A stretch of 64,000 bases of DNA from Granulicella sp. S156 (GTDB lineage Bacteria; Acidobacteriota; Terriglobia; Terriglobales; Acidobacteriaceae), in contig NZ_LMUH01000005.1 of NCBI RefSeq assembly GCF_009766105.1, positions 272,315-336,314 of the forward strand, read 5' to 3'. Both the position numbers and the translations under genes were made by a program. How positions within the stretch are numbered: the stretch's first letter is position 1; every line of letters begins with the position of its first letter. Below the pieces are notes generated by a model that saw only the letters and a list, made by a program, of their open reading frames with translations, ran no database searches and was not told the origin of the DNA. Below, piece by piece: positions 30,111-38,850 of this stretch.

Positions 30111-31289
30111 CTACCCCAGCCGCAACTGCGGCGTAGGCTCCAGCGTCTCCAGCGCGAACTCCTCCGCAAGCAGCTTCGGCCAGGCGGCTGCCGCGATCAT
30201 CGCGGCATTGTCGGTGGACAAGGCAATCGAAGGAAACGCAACCGGCAGATGTCGCCGTGCAGCCTCAGCAGAGATACGCTGACGCAGCTCGCTATTGGCC
30301 GCGACGCCTCCGCTGACTAGCAATCCACGTGCGCCGAAGTGTTCAGCTGCCGCGAATGCCGTGCGTATGAGATATCCGGTCACTGACGCTTGAAAGCTGG
30401 CAATAATGTTCAGTGTCTCTGGTTCGAAGAACGCCAATGCGCGCGCAAGCGTCTCCGGATCGCTGGGCTTGCCCTTGGCAAGGCCGGACTCCTGCAGACT
30501 CCGCGCACGTGCGTCGATGCGTTCGCGCATCGCATGCAGTTCCACGTAACGCCGCACAGCCGTCTTGATGCCACTGAAGGAGAGATCGAATCGCCGCGTG
30601 TCATCCGCAACTTCGCGGGCCAGCTTCGGCGCTGTGTTTCCGGTGGCTTTCGTCTTGATCTGCGCAAAGCTAAAGGGCACAGCCTTTGGGTCGCCATGCT
30701 TTGCGAGTGCGTCCATCCACGGGCCGCCTGGATAGGGTAGGCCCAGCAGCTTGGCAGCTTTGTCATAGGCTTCGCCGGCGGCATCGTCGAGCGTCTTGCC
30801 TACGTTCCGGTAGCGCCATGTATTCTGCGGTGTCTTCGTCGCGAGGTACAGATGGGTATGCCCACCGCTGACGACCAGCGCGAGCAGCGGCGAGGCGTCG
30901 GTGAACGAAGACTCCGAATCCATCAGGACTGCGTGGATGTGTCCCTCAAGATGGTTCACGCCAATCAGCGGAAGCTCCGCCCCAAACGCCAGCGCCTTCG
31001 CGAACGTAAGCCCCACGAGCAGCGCACCTGCCAGCCCCGGGCCTTCGGTGACGGCGACAGCATCAAGGTCGCTATAGACCACACCAGCCCGCTGCATGGC
31101 CTCCTGGACAACCGGAACGATAGCCCGCAAGTGCTCGCGCGACGCAAGCTCAGGAACTACGCCGCCGTAGTCGCCATGCACCAGTTGCGAGGCGACCACG
31201 TTTGACAGCGCCTCGCGTCCGCCACGCACTACAGCTGCAGAGGTTTCGTCACAGGAGCTTTCAATGCCGAGGATGAGGCGGGAACGCAC
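30111..31289 (-). CDS. tsaD: tRNA N6-adenosine threonylcarbamoyltransferase
   Basis: The 392-residue protein carries the Kae1/TsaD signatures: [16 protein letters not shown] at the start, [30 protein letters not shown] and the iron-binding histidines in NHLEGHIHA (H113, H117). Further blocks are [11 protein letters not shown] and the late [11 protein letters not shown]. It transfers the threonylcarbamoyl group to A37 of tRNAs reading ANN codons, with TsaB and TsaE, which are not in this window. Length is somewhat greater than E. coli (337) because of an insertion around residues 245-285 ([16 protein letters not shown]...). Convergent with dnaG. Confidence 0.94.
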   Translation of the reverse strand: MRSRLILGIESSCDETSAAVVRGGREALSNVVASQLVHGDYGGVVPELASREHLRAIVPVVQEAMQRAGVVYSDLDAVAVTEGPGLAGALLVGLTFAKALAFGAELPLIGVNHLEGHIHAVLMDSESSFTDASPLLALVVSGGHTHLYLATKTPQNTWRYRNVGKTLDDAAGEAYDKAAKLLGLPYPGGPWMDALAKHGDPKAVPFSFAQIKTKATGNTAPKLAREVADDTRRFDLSFSGIKTAVRRYVELHAMRERIDARARSLQESGLAKGKPSDPETLARALAFFEPETLNIIASFQASVTGYLIRTAFAAAEHFGARGLLVSGGVAANSELRQRISAEAARRHLPVAFPSIALSTDNAAMIAAAAWPKLLAEEFALETLEPTPQLRLG

Positions 31290-31346
31290 AAGGTCTATCT
31301 TAGAACTTGTACGAAATTTGTGATGGCTTACGTTATTGTTGCTGTT

Positions 31347-31457
31347 GCCTGTTTTTCGCCGTCATCCTGAGCCATCGGCGAAGGACCCCCGAATTTGGGG
31401 TAGCACCAATGCGGGGGGTCCTTCAGCTACGCTTCAGGATGACGGCGAAAACAGGCA
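31347..31457. repeat. GTCATCCTGAG / GAAGGACCCC inverted-repeat element
   Basis: Left arm 31348-31390 (CCTGTTTTTCGCCGTCATCC... to GAAGGACCCCC) and right arm 31412-31456 (GGGGGGTCCTTC... to GGATGACGGCGAAAACAGG) form a long imperfect hairpin of about 40 bp around a short centre. A GTTGTTGCTGTTG tract precedes it. Single arms occur at 4379-4435 and 44013-44065. It occupies the divergent gap between tsaD and the CCA-adding enzyme gene. Confidence 0.8.
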
Positions 31458-31502
31458 AGAGCATAAGCAGCAACCGCGAATTTTTACAGATACCAATCAT
31501 CT

Positions 31503-32888
31503 ATGCCCAGGCTGAACAATCCACACTACGAAGCAGCCCTCGCTATCACACGCCGCTTGCGCGAACTTGGCCACACAGCCTACTTTGCCGGAGGTTGCGT
31601 GCGAGATCTTCTGCTCGGCGCCGATCCCCACGACTTTGACGTAGCGACCTCCGCCACTCCGGACCAGGTGCAGGCTGCTTTCCCTCGCACCGAGTCGGTT
31701 GGAGCGCACTTTGGCGTGGTGTTGGTGATCGAGATGGTTCTTGGTGAACGTACCGCAACCGAAGTTGCCACCTTCCGCAACGATGGCGCCTACAGCGACG
31801 GCCGCCGTCCGGACGCAGTTCGGTTCTCGCTCGATCCACGCGAAGATGTTCTGCGCCGCGACTTCACCATCAACGGCCTTCTGCTCGACGTGATTGCCTA
31901 TGAAGAAGGCGATCGTCTGCACGATTGCGTGCACGACTTCGTTGGCGGCCAGTTCGATCTGGAGCACAGGCTGGTGCGCGCTATCGGCAGCGCGGCCACA
32001 CGCTTTGCCGAGGACAAGCTGCGCATGTTGCGGGCTATCCGCTTCGCTGCAAGGCTCGACTTCGTCATAGAACATCGCACCATGGCCGCGATTCAGGCGC
32101 AATCCGCCAGCATCGCACAAGTCTCCGCCGAGCGCGTGCGCGATGAGCTGACGAAGATCCTTACCGAAGGCGCAGCGCGGCGAGGCTTCGAACTACTGGA
32201 TGAGAGCGGCTTGTTGAGCCAGGTGCTGCCGGAAGTCGCTCGCATGAAAGGCGTCGAGCAGCCGCCCCAGTATCACCCTGAAGGCGATGTCTGGATCCAT
32301 ACCCTGATGCTCCTCGAGCATTTGCCCAGGAACGCAAGCCCAACCCTGGCCTGGGGCATGCTGCTGCACGACATCGGCAAGCCTGCGACCTTTACGCCAC
32401 CTGATCCCGCCAAACCTGGCGACCGCATCCGCTTCAACGGTCACGTGGAGATAGGGGTCGCCGTCGCGCACTCTATCCTCACCCGCCTACGCTTCAGCAA
32501 CGACGATACGGAGCAGATTCTCGCGCTGGTAAAGCACCACATGCAGTTTGGCGATGTAACGAAGATGAAGCAATCTACGCTGAAGCGTTTTCTGCGGCTG
32601 CCAAAATTCGACGAGCATCTGGCTCTGCATCACGCCGACAGTCTCAGCTCCCATGGGGAGCTCGGCATGTACGGTTTCGCGAAACAACACCTTGAAGAAC
32701 TGGGCGAGGAGCAGATCAAGCCGAAGCTTCTGCTGGATGGCGAAGCCCTGATCGCCGCAGGCTACAAGCCCGGTCCACGCTTCCGCGAGATGCTGGAAGC
32801 CGCGGAGGACGCGCAACTGGAAGGTGTAGTGTCAACGCCTGAAGCAGCTTTGCGATTCATCGAGGACCGATTTGGAGCACCGAAATAA
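31503..32888 (+). CDS. cca: CCA-adding tRNA nucleotidyltransferase with HD domain
   Basis: The 461-residue protein has a class II nucleotidyltransferase head: YFAGGCVRDLLLG, the catalytic DFDVAT (D44, D46), RRDFTINGLL (118-127) and EDKLRMLRAIRFA (170-182). From about residue 255 comes an HD domain (LLHDIGKPA, HD at 289-290; VKHHM), as in E. coli-type enzymes with phosphohydrolase activity. It adds or repairs the 3' CCA end of tRNAs. The alternative, poly(A) polymerase, cannot be fully excluded by motif alone. Its end overlaps an upstream-open frame of the next gene. Confidence 0.87.
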   Translation: MPRLNNPHYEAALAITRRLRELGHTAYFAGGCVRDLLLGADPHDFDVATSATPDQVQAAFPRTESVGAHFGVVLVIEMVLGERTATEVATFRNDGAYSDGRRPDAVRFSLDPREDVLRRDFTINGLLLDVIAYEEGDRLHDCVHDFVGGQFDLEHRLVRAIGSAATRFAEDKLRMLRAIRFAARLDFVIEHRTMAAIQAQSASIAQVSAERVRDELTKILTEGAARRGFELLDESGLLSQVLPEVARMKGVEQPPQYHPEGDVWIHTLMLLEHLPRNASPTLAWGMLLHDIGKPATFTPPDPAKPGDRIRFNGHVEIGVAVAHSILTRLRFSNDDTEQILALVKHHMQFGDVTKMKQSTLKRFLRLPKFDEHLALHHADSLSSHGELGMYGFAKQHLEELGEEQIKPKLLLDGEALIAAGYKPGPRFREMLEAAEDAQLEGVVSTPEAALRFIEDRFGAPK

Positions 32889-32925
32889 CGGAAGAGAGCC
32901 GGCAATTCCAGTAAGATTCGAGTTA

Positions 32926-34485
32926 ATGTCTACTGGCGTGCTCTCCGACCAATCCCTTGCGCGTCTACGCTGGATCGCGAGCGCCGTCTTCGTTGGCCTG
33001 TTCGCCTTCTATGTGGCCAGCACAGTGCATTGGCCGATGGTGTGGGATACCCCCATCATGCACTACGTCAACTTCCTGATGAGTCGCGGACTGCGCCCCT
33101 ACTCCGAGATCACGGACATGAACCTGCCCGGCTGTTATCTCACGGAGAGATGGGGCATGGCCGTCTTTGGCTGGGGCGACCTGTCGTGGCGGATCTATGA
33201 ATTCTTCCTCATGGCGGTGCTCACCGTCAGCGGAATGGTGATTGGCGGATCTCGCCGCTGGTTCGCCGGCATCTATATGGCGACGTTCTTCATCATGATG
33301 CACGGCTCCGAGGGGCCCATCGTGGCGACAGAGCGCGATGAATTGATGATGGTGCTGCTGGTGGCGGCCACGGCCATGCTGTTTCTCTCTCTGCGGCGGC
33401 GCACGCCTGCGCTCATGCTTCCGTTCGGCTTGTTGACTGGGCTTGCGATGTCTCTGAAACCCAGCGCCCTGCTGCTCGATGTGGCGCTGCTGGTGCTGTT
33501 GTTCGTCGTCCTTAAGCGAAGCGGCGAACGCATAGGCAAATACCTGTTGTGGGGACTCGCGGGAAATGTCGCCATTGCGGCGCTTATGGTGGGGTTTCTC
33601 CTGCAGCACCAGGCATGGGGAGCGTTTCTCTTTATCTGCACTAAGATCGTGCCCTCGTATGGGCAGCTCAATCAACGCAGCTATGTCTACATGTTTCGCC
33701 ATCTGATGCCGATGGCGCTGGTCCTTCCGGTGGCTCTTGGCATCGTGGCCGCAGCGTTGGGCAGGCGGCGTGTGGGCTGGGAGCGGTGGGCGCTCTTTTG
33801 CGCTATGGCGATGGGTGCTCTCTCGTACTTCGCGCAGGGCAAAGGATACCTCTACCACCGCTACATGTTCGTGGTGGCCATTCTTCTCTGGGCAGGCTGG
33901 GAGCTGACAGAGGCGATGCACCGTGAGGACAAGCGTTCCCGCATAGTGGGCGTGGCCGGCGTGGCCGCTCTATTCCTGGTGATTGTGCCCTACTACGGAA
34001 GGATCATCCACGGATCTCCACGCGTTGGGGAACAGACGAACGCGCTTCCCCACGCGCTTCAGAGTGATCTTGTACAGCTCGGTGGCGATAGCCTGCAGGA
34101 ACAAGTGCAGTGCATGGACCTGATCCAGGGCTGTATCGGTGCTCTCTATCGAATGCGGCTGGTCCAGAACACGGGGACTACGGGCGATCTGCTCTTGTTC
34201 TCTCCTACAGCAAGCCCAGCCGTCGACTACTACAGGAACTGGTTTCTGGCGCACGACCGGGAGCATCCGGCTAATGTTGTGGTTCTGGGGAATGAGTGGT
34301 TCCAGCACGGCACGGTGACCTTCGACAAGCTGGACGCATGGCCCCAGTATGCCGCCTATCTGCGTTCCACATATGTTCCGGTCATTGAGCGGCACTTCGG
34401 CGACGAGAGCGCGCCGGCTTACCGAATCTATCTGCGCAAGGGCAGCAAGGTGCTGGCAGAGGAAGAGCTCCACCCGCTCCACTGA
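32926..34485 (+). CDS. Polytopic membrane protein, GT-C glycosyltransferase-like
   Basis: The 519-residue protein has about ten hydrophobic segments. The first loop reads WPMVWDTPIMHYVNFLMSRGLRPYSEITDMNLPG, resembling the acidic first periplasmic loop of GT-C enzymes; a soluble C-terminal domain of about 120 residues follows the last helix. I chose the ATG at 32926 (MSTGVLSDQS) rather than the TTG at 32872, which would overlap the cca gene. Sugar substrate and acceptor unknown. It follows cca closely and may be co-transcribed with it by position only. Confidence 0.68.
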   Translation: MSTGVLSDQSLARLRWIASAVFVGLFAFYVASTVHWPMVWDTPIMHYVNFLMSRGLRPYSEITDMNLPGCYLTERWGMAVFGWGDLSWRIYEFFLMAVLTVSGMVIGGSRRWFAGIYMATFFIMMHGSEGPIVATERDELMMVLLVAATAMLFLSLRRRTPALMLPFGLLTGLAMSLKPSALLLDVALLVLLFVVLKRSGERIGKYLLWGLAGNVAIAALMVGFLLQHQAWGAFLFICTKIVPSYGQLNQRSYVYMFRHLMPMALVLPVALGIVAAALGRRRVGWERWALFCAMAMGALSYFAQGKGYLYHRYMFVVAILLWAGWELTEAMHREDKRSRIVGVAGVAALFLVIVPYYGRIIHGSPRVGEQTNALPHALQSDLVQLGGDSLQEQVQCMDLIQGCIGALYRMRLVQNTGTTGDLLLFSPTASPAVDYYRNWFLAHDREHPANVVVLGNEWFQHGTVTFDKLDAWPQYAAYLRSTYVPVIERHFGDESAPAYRIYLRKGSKVLAEEELHPLH

Positions 34486-34506
34486 TTCCGATATGCTGGG
34501 CTGCAT

Positions 34507-34989
34507 ATGTTGAAAGAAACACCACACACAACACCCAATTACGCCGCGATGCTGCAGGTCGCGATCGAAGAGGCTCGCACAGGGTTGGCGGAGGGCGGTA
34601 TCCCCATCGGCGCAGCCATCTTTCGCGCTGACGGCTCGCTGGTCAGCCGCGGCCACAACCGCCGTGTGCAGCAGGACGACCCCTCCATTCACGGCGAGAC
34701 GGACGCCTTTCGCCGCGCCGGGCGACAGAAGAGCTATCGCGACCTCATCATGGTCACCACGCTGGCTCCGTGCTTTTACTGCAGCGGCCTGGTTCGTCAG
34801 TTCGGCTTCCAAACGGTAGTCGTAGGTGAATCGCAAACGTTTCAGGGCGGCATCGATGAGCTGCGCGGGCTCGGTATCAATGTCATCGACCTCCACTCGC
34901 CGGAGTGTGTCGAGATGCTCAACAGCTACATCGCCACGCATCCCGAAGTCTGGAACGAAGACATCGGCGTGGTCGAAGTGGTGGAGTAG
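34507..34989 (+). CDS. Cytosine/guanine deaminase family protein, yeast FCY1-like
   Basis: The 160-residue protein has the zinc-dependent deaminase motifs H62-x-E64 (SIHGETDAF) and P88-C89-x2-C92 (LAPCFYCSG). Beyond these it carries features I associate with the yeast cytosine deaminase FCY1: GRGHN-like SRGHNRRVQQ, CVVGE-like VVVGESQTFQGG, and the C-terminal PEVWNEDIG, which in FCY1 is RPQDWFEDIG. tRNA adenosine deaminase TadA lacks this end. The enzyme probably deaminates cytosine to uracil; the exact base specificity is inferred. A nucleobase permease lies 1 kb downstream. It starts 21 bp after the GT-C-like gene. Confidence 0.82.
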   Translation: MLKETPHTTPNYAAMLQVAIEEARTGLAEGGIPIGAAIFRADGSLVSRGHNRRVQQDDPSIHGETDAFRRAGRQKSYRDLIMVTTLAPCFYCSGLVRQFGFQTVVVGESQTFQGGIDELRGLGINVIDLHSPECVEMLNSYIATHPEVWNEDIGVVEVVE

Positions 34990-35021
34990 ATAGAGGCGAT
35001 AATCCGGGTATCCATCGGTGA

Positions 35022-35253
35022 CAATCCGGGTGCCCCATCTTCGACGCGCGTTCTTTGCGCGGCTAAGGTGGGCATTCGCGAAGCGAACTGCTTCTGCCCA
35101 TCTCTGCTTTGCCTGTGATGTTCGTATCACTACACCGGATGTACTGACGCGAAGAGCCCAGGAAGAGAAAAGATGGGCGGGAGCGGTCACGCATCCGCGC
35201 GATGCCCACCTTAGCAACGATGAAACCGTCGCGAAGATGGGGCACCCGGATTT
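35022..35253. repeat. 230-bp imperfect palindrome with AATCCGGGTGCCCCATCTTCG ends
   Basis: The left end (35023-35043) and right end (35232-35252) are perfect inverted copies of a 20-plus-bp sequence beginning AATCCGGGTGCCCC. The arms continue imperfectly inward (GCTAAGGTGGGCAT, then CCCATCT), so the whole can fold into one long hairpin. A partial extra copy, AATCCGGGT, lies at 35001-35009. No ORF with a recognised product is inside. It resembles a non-autonomous mobile element. Confidence 0.75.
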
Positions 35254-35261
35254 GTAGCTCT

Positions 35262-35777
35262 CTAACCTCGCGTTAGCTTCGCGATCAACTCAGCCTCATG
35301 CGGCCACTTTGCAACCAACTCTTCTCGTGGCACGGCCTGATAATCCACAAACTCAAACCCCGGACTAACCGTACACCCAAGCAGGGCGAAACCCTCAGCA
35401 TGCAGTAATCGAGATCCCTGCCAGACACCGCGCGGAACCAGCACCTGCGGACGCTGGCCTGCTGCGAGGTCCGGGCCGATGAGAAGAGTCTCGCTGCGGC
35501 CATCCGGGTGTAGCTGCAGCATCTCAACCGCGCCGCCAAGATAGTGATGAAACACCTCATCGCTGGCGAGGAGGTGCATCTCGCTGAAGGTATCCGGCTC
35601 GAGCAGATAATAGATGGCCGTTGAGGTGCGCCGTGGGCCATCATAGCGGCCGTCCGCGAACTGATCTGCTGCAACCGTCTCCGTTGCTTCATAGGTCCGA
35701 ACGAACCACCCACCCTCACGCGGATGTGGCGCAAGACCCAGCATTTCTTTCACTTGATTTGCGGTAAGCGAATTCAT
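35262..35777 (-). CDS. Cupin_5 (DUF985) family protein
   Basis: The 171-residue protein matches the DUF985 cupin family: LGLAPHPREGGWFVRTYEA, the IYYLLEPDTFSEMHLLASDEVFHHYLGG core with the H/E metal-ligand-like residues, LVPRGVWQGSRLL and the end CTVSPGFEFVDYQA. The family is widespread and poorly characterised; a sugar-epimerase-like fold is known but no confirmed reaction. It lies between the deaminase and the permease, on the opposite strand. A metal-dependent role is an inference from the conserved histidines. Confidence 0.85.
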   Translation of the reverse strand: MNSLTANQVKEMLGLAPHPREGGWFVRTYEATETVAADQFADGRYDGPRRTSTAIYYLLEPDTFSEMHLLASDEVFHHYLGGAVEMLQLHPDGRSETLLIGPDLAAGQRPQVLVPRGVWQGSRLLHAEGFALLGCTVSPGFEFVDYQAVPREELVAKWPHEAELIAKLTRG

Positions 35778-35958
35778 TCAACAATTCTAAGTGGGCCTCC
35801 AAAACAAAGCCGGTTGCTCCTATCGTCATCCTGGCCGTTTTCGTGACCCACTTAGAATTGCTGGGAGCCATCGAGTCTCCTCCAGCGATTCTCAAGTTAT
35901 GCTGGAGACTAACCATCTTTCATCACAATCTGATCCACGAAGGGGACCCAGCAGCCTC

Positions 35959-36071
35959 AAGTGGTTCTCCTATAGCTGTATCCGGAAGCCAATGCTCTAA
36001 ACGCCGCTTTTTCCCAAGAAAAGCGGCACTCGTTTGAACGTATCCGATATGTAGGAACAGGAGAACTGCTT
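35959..36071. repeat. 113-bp nested palindromic element, copy 2
   Basis: Outer ends AAGTGGTTCTCCT (35959-35971) and AGGAGAACTGCTT (36059-36071) are inverted copies with two mismatches. The inner hairpin is GCCGCTTTT (36003-36011), loop TCCCAAG, AAAAGCGGC (36019-36027). The right end contains AGGAG, 10 nt before the ATG of the permease gene at 36074, so the repeat supplies its ribosome binding site. It belongs with 2912-3020, 54013-54073 and 56192-56300. Confidence 0.78.
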
Positions 36072-36073
36072 TA

Positions 36074-37381
36074 ATGCGCAGCCGTCTGGAGCACTACTTT
36101 CGTTTTGCCGAGCACTCCACCAACTGGCGTACAGAGTTGCTCGCAGGGCTGACCACGTTCATCACGATGGCCTATATCATCTTCGTGAACCCCTCGATCC
36201 TGTCCCAGACCGGGATGCCGCTGGCTGCCGTGACCACATCTACCTGCCTGTGCGCGGCCTTCGGGTCGATCCTGATGGGGGCGCTGGCGAACTATCCGCT
36301 CGCGCTGGCACCAGGCATGGGGTTGAACGCCTACTTCACCTATACCGTCGTAAAGGGCATGGGAGTGCCGTGGCAGACGGCGCTGGGCGCAGTGTTCCTC
36401 TCCGGCGTTATCTTCCTTCTGTTGACCTTCGGCGGTATCCGGCAGAGGCTCGTCGGCGCCATTCCGTATCAACTGCACGCAGCGGTCGCGGGTGGCATTG
36501 GCCTGTTCATCGCCTTCATCGGCCTGCGCAACTCGGGCATCATCGTGCCCAGTGCCGCGACGACCGTAACGCTCGGCAACATGCACTCTCCCGCAGTGCT
36601 GCTGGCGATCTTTGGAATTGTTTTAATCGCTGTGCTGCAAGCCCATCGCGTAAAGGCCTCGATGCTGATCGGCGTGCTAGGGACGATGCTCGTCGGCATC
36701 CTCTGTCATCAGGTCCACTGGCATCCTTCGACCTTCAACCCTCTCGCCATCCGCCAGACAGCGTTCCACCTCGACTTGCGCGGCGCGCTCCGGATGAATG
36801 CGCTCGAGATCATCTTCGTCTTCCTGTTCGTCGACCTCTTCGACAACATCGGCACCCTCGTGGCCGTCACCGAGCGCGCTGGGCTCATCTCCGCAGACCA
36901 TACCATCCCGCGTCTGGACAAGATCTTCTTCGCCGACGCCACCTCAACCGTAGTGGGCTCGCTCGCCGGAACATCCACTGTGACGAGCTATATCGAGAGC
37001 TCCGCCGGCGTAGCCGCAGGAGGACGCACAGGCGTTACCGCAATCACAACGGGCGTGCTCTTCCTCCTCGCAATCTTCGTCGCGCCGGTGGTTGGCGCAA
37101 TCCCCGACTTTGCGACAGCCCCGGCGCTGATCCTGGTCGGCGCGCTCATGGTTGCGGGCTCTGCCCGCATCGACTGGGACGAGCCACGCGTGGCCATCCC
37201 TTCGTTCCTGACGCTCATCACTATCCCGCTGACCTATTCCATCGCCACAGGGCTGTCGTTCGGCATCATCAGCTTCGCCGTGCTGGAGGTGGCGACCGGC
37301 CGGGGCCGCCGTCAGCACTGGATGCTCTATCTGCTTGCGCTGCTCTTCCTGGCGCGCTTTATCTATCTTCACGCGGCATAA
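36074..37381 (+). CDS. NCS2-family (AzgA/PbuG-type) nucleobase permease
   Basis: The 435-residue membrane protein has the AzgA-group sequence: WRTELLAGLTTFITMAYIIFVNP, ALAPGMGLNAYFTY, the EIIFVFLFVDLFDNIGTLVAV block and AGTSTVTSYIESSAGVAAGGRTG. This group imports adenine, hypoxanthine, guanine or xanthine with protons; uracil or cytosine carriers are more distant. The ribosome binding site (AGGAG) lies within a palindromic repeat end. The FCY1-like deaminase gene 1 kb upstream on the same strand suggests nucleobase salvage, although the permease group favours purines. Confidence 0.88.
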   Translation: MRSRLEHYFRFAEHSTNWRTELLAGLTTFITMAYIIFVNPSILSQTGMPLAAVTTSTCLCAAFGSILMGALANYPLALAPGMGLNAYFTYTVVKGMGVPWQTALGAVFLSGVIFLLLTFGGIRQRLVGAIPYQLHAAVAGGIGLFIAFIGLRNSGIIVPSAATTVTLGNMHSPAVLLAIFGIVLIAVLQAHRVKASMLIGVLGTMLVGILCHQVHWHPSTFNPLAIRQTAFHLDLRGALRMNALEIIFVFLFVDLFDNIGTLVAVTERAGLISADHTIPRLDKIFFADATSTVVGSLAGTSTVTSYIESSAGVAAGGRTGVTAITTGVLFLLAIFVAPVVGAIPDFATAPALILVGALMVAGSARIDWDEPRVAIPSFLTLITIPLTYSIATGLSFGIISFAVLEVATGRGRRQHWMLYLLALLFLARFIYLHAA

Positions 37382-37515
37382 AGTAGTCTGAGACCAACCG
37401 AAGCGTACCGTTGATTGTGACTTTTATGTCAATCGGTGTAGCCTTCTGCAGAAATGCGCATCAAACTCATCGAGACAAGCCACCCTCGGGCGGGGCGTCT
37501 CCCCAGGAGAAAGCA

Positions 37516-37941
37516 ATGGATCGTAAAGCAACGGCAATTTGGCACGGCGATTTGAAGGCTGGCAAAGGCAGCATCACCACGCAGAGCACCACCCTCAAAG
37601 ACGCGCAGTACAGCTTCAAGACACGCTTTGAAGATGGCGTAGGCACCAACCCGGAAGAACTGATCGCGGCAGCCCACGCAGGCTGCTTCAGCATGGCGTT
37701 CAGCAACGAACTCGCCACCGCAGGCCACGTCGCTGACACTGTCGATACCACCGCTGTCGTCACCCTTGAGTTCCTCGCCGACGGCCCTACCATCACGAAG
37801 ATCAAGCTCACCACCAAGGCCACGGTTCCCGGCATCGACAAGGAAACCTTCGACACGATCGCGAAGAAAGCCAAAGAGGGTTGCCCAGTCTCGCGCGTTC
37901 TGAAGGGCGCCGAGATCACTCTGGACGCGCAGTTGGTCTAA
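37516..37941 (+). CDS. osmC: OsmC-family peroxiredoxin
   Basis: The 141-residue protein (ATG at 37516, CAGGAGAAAG just before it; the open frame to 37411 is not needed) shows the OsmC fold: ATAIWHGDLKAGKG, YSFKTRFEDGVGTNPEELI, peroxidatic C57 (AAHAGCFSM) and resolving C123 (EGCPVSRVL). It reduces organic and inorganic hydroperoxides. It fits the OsmC subfamily rather than Ohr by the GVGTNPEEL and the SRVLK segments. Ends at a perfect 26-bp stem terminator shared with the convergent YIP1 gene. Confidence 0.9.
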   Translation: MDRKATAIWHGDLKAGKGSITTQSTTLKDAQYSFKTRFEDGVGTNPEELIAAAHAGCFSMAFSNELATAGHVADTVDTTAVVTLEFLADGPTITKIKLTTKATVPGIDKETFDTIAKKAKEGCPVSRVLKGAEITLDAQLV

Positions 37942-37969
37942 CTCTGTACACAGCTTTCTAAAGTGCTTG

Positions 37970-38026
37970 TTGATTACAAAAGTGAAGGGCTCGGCACATA
38001 GCCGAGCCCTTCACTTTTGTAATCAA
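37970..38026. terminator. Bidirectional terminator, perfect 26-bp stem
   Basis: TTGATTACAAAAGTGAAGGG and following bases to 37995 are perfectly complementary to 38001-38026, with loop ACATA. The arms start 29 bp after osmC and the right one ends 7 bp before the YIP1 stop codon. Each strand ends in T-rich sequence, so both converging genes should terminate here. Confidence 0.88.
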
Positions 38027-38032
38027 TCTTTT

Positions 38033-38776
38033 TCAGCCGAACGCGGCCGCGACTCCTGTGAAGATCAGCAGGAAAATGACCCACCAGCCGACGATGATTG
38101 CCGCGGCCTGCCCTATGCTCTTGCGCGAAATGATGGCCATGCCGATGACCAGCAGCGCCAGCGACCAAAGGCCGAAGACATCGAAAAAGGCGCCCGCGGC
38201 CTTCACTGCCGCCGAGGAGTCCTGAAGGAAGTAACCAATGTTGGTGCCGACAGGGTTGTTGATATCGAAGCCGTCCGTACCCACTCCGGCAAAGAGCAGG
38301 ATGATAGTCAGCAACGAAATAAAGAGGCGTGGCAGACCCGCGTACATGATGACGGCGAAGACCTGGCCGAAGGTGGTTCGGGCACCAAGTCCAAAGTTGA
38401 AGCATCCCCAAAGCACCAGCGCTTCAATCGCGATAATGATGAGAAATGGAATAGCAGCGCCATAGGTGAAGATGCGAGTGAATTTAGCAGCTCCGTGCAG
38501 CCTGGCAGCCCGTTGATCTGGCGGCAATTGCTGCAGTTGTTCCGCGGCTGCGGGAGTTTTCGTCATCTGGTGCTCGGCAATGCTGTCGAAGCCGACCTTC
38601 TTGTCGATAGCGAAGCAGGAGCCGATAGTGGCAACGACCAGCAGAATAAACGGCAGCCACCAACTGGTGTTGCGCAAAATATCGTTAAACGTCTTGGAGG
38701 GGGCGAGGAAGGTATCCACCACACGCTCGGTTTGAGTAAGCCCTGGGGTTTCAGGCAGGCTAGCAGCATCAGTCAT
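38033..38776 (-). CDS. YIP1 domain membrane protein
   Basis: The 247-residue protein starts at the ATG at 38776 (MTDAASLPETPG); the upstream open frame is a shadow. It has the YIP1-type opening ERVVDTFLAPSKTFNDILRNTSWWLPFILLV, five membrane segments and an R/K-rich loop with LHGAAKFTRIFTYG. The bacterial family function is unknown. Convergent with osmC. Its only neighbour on the same strand is the amine oxidase, 75 bp upstream. Confidence 0.82.
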   Translation of the reverse strand: MTDAASLPETPGLTQTERVVDTFLAPSKTFNDILRNTSWWLPFILLVVATIGSCFAIDKKVGFDSIAEHQMTKTPAAAEQLQQLPPDQRAARLHGAAKFTRIFTYGAAIPFLIIIAIEALVLWGCFNFGLGARTTFGQVFAVIMYAGLPRLFISLLTIILLFAGVGTDGFDINNPVGTNIGYFLQDSSAAVKAAGAFFDVFGLWSLALLVIGMAIISRKSIGQAAAIIVGWWVIFLLIFTGVAAAFG

Positions 38777-38850
38777 GAGACAGGCTCCTTCGGGGTCGCT
38801 GAACGATTGACCGCAGTGTATCGCGAAGGAACGGATATAGGGAAAATCCT

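Noticed and set aside
36250-37386. 378-residue Arg-rich frame inside the permease gene
   Set aside because: Same strand, other frame; Arg/His/Ser-rich and without membrane segments, while the main frame matches NCS2 permeases.
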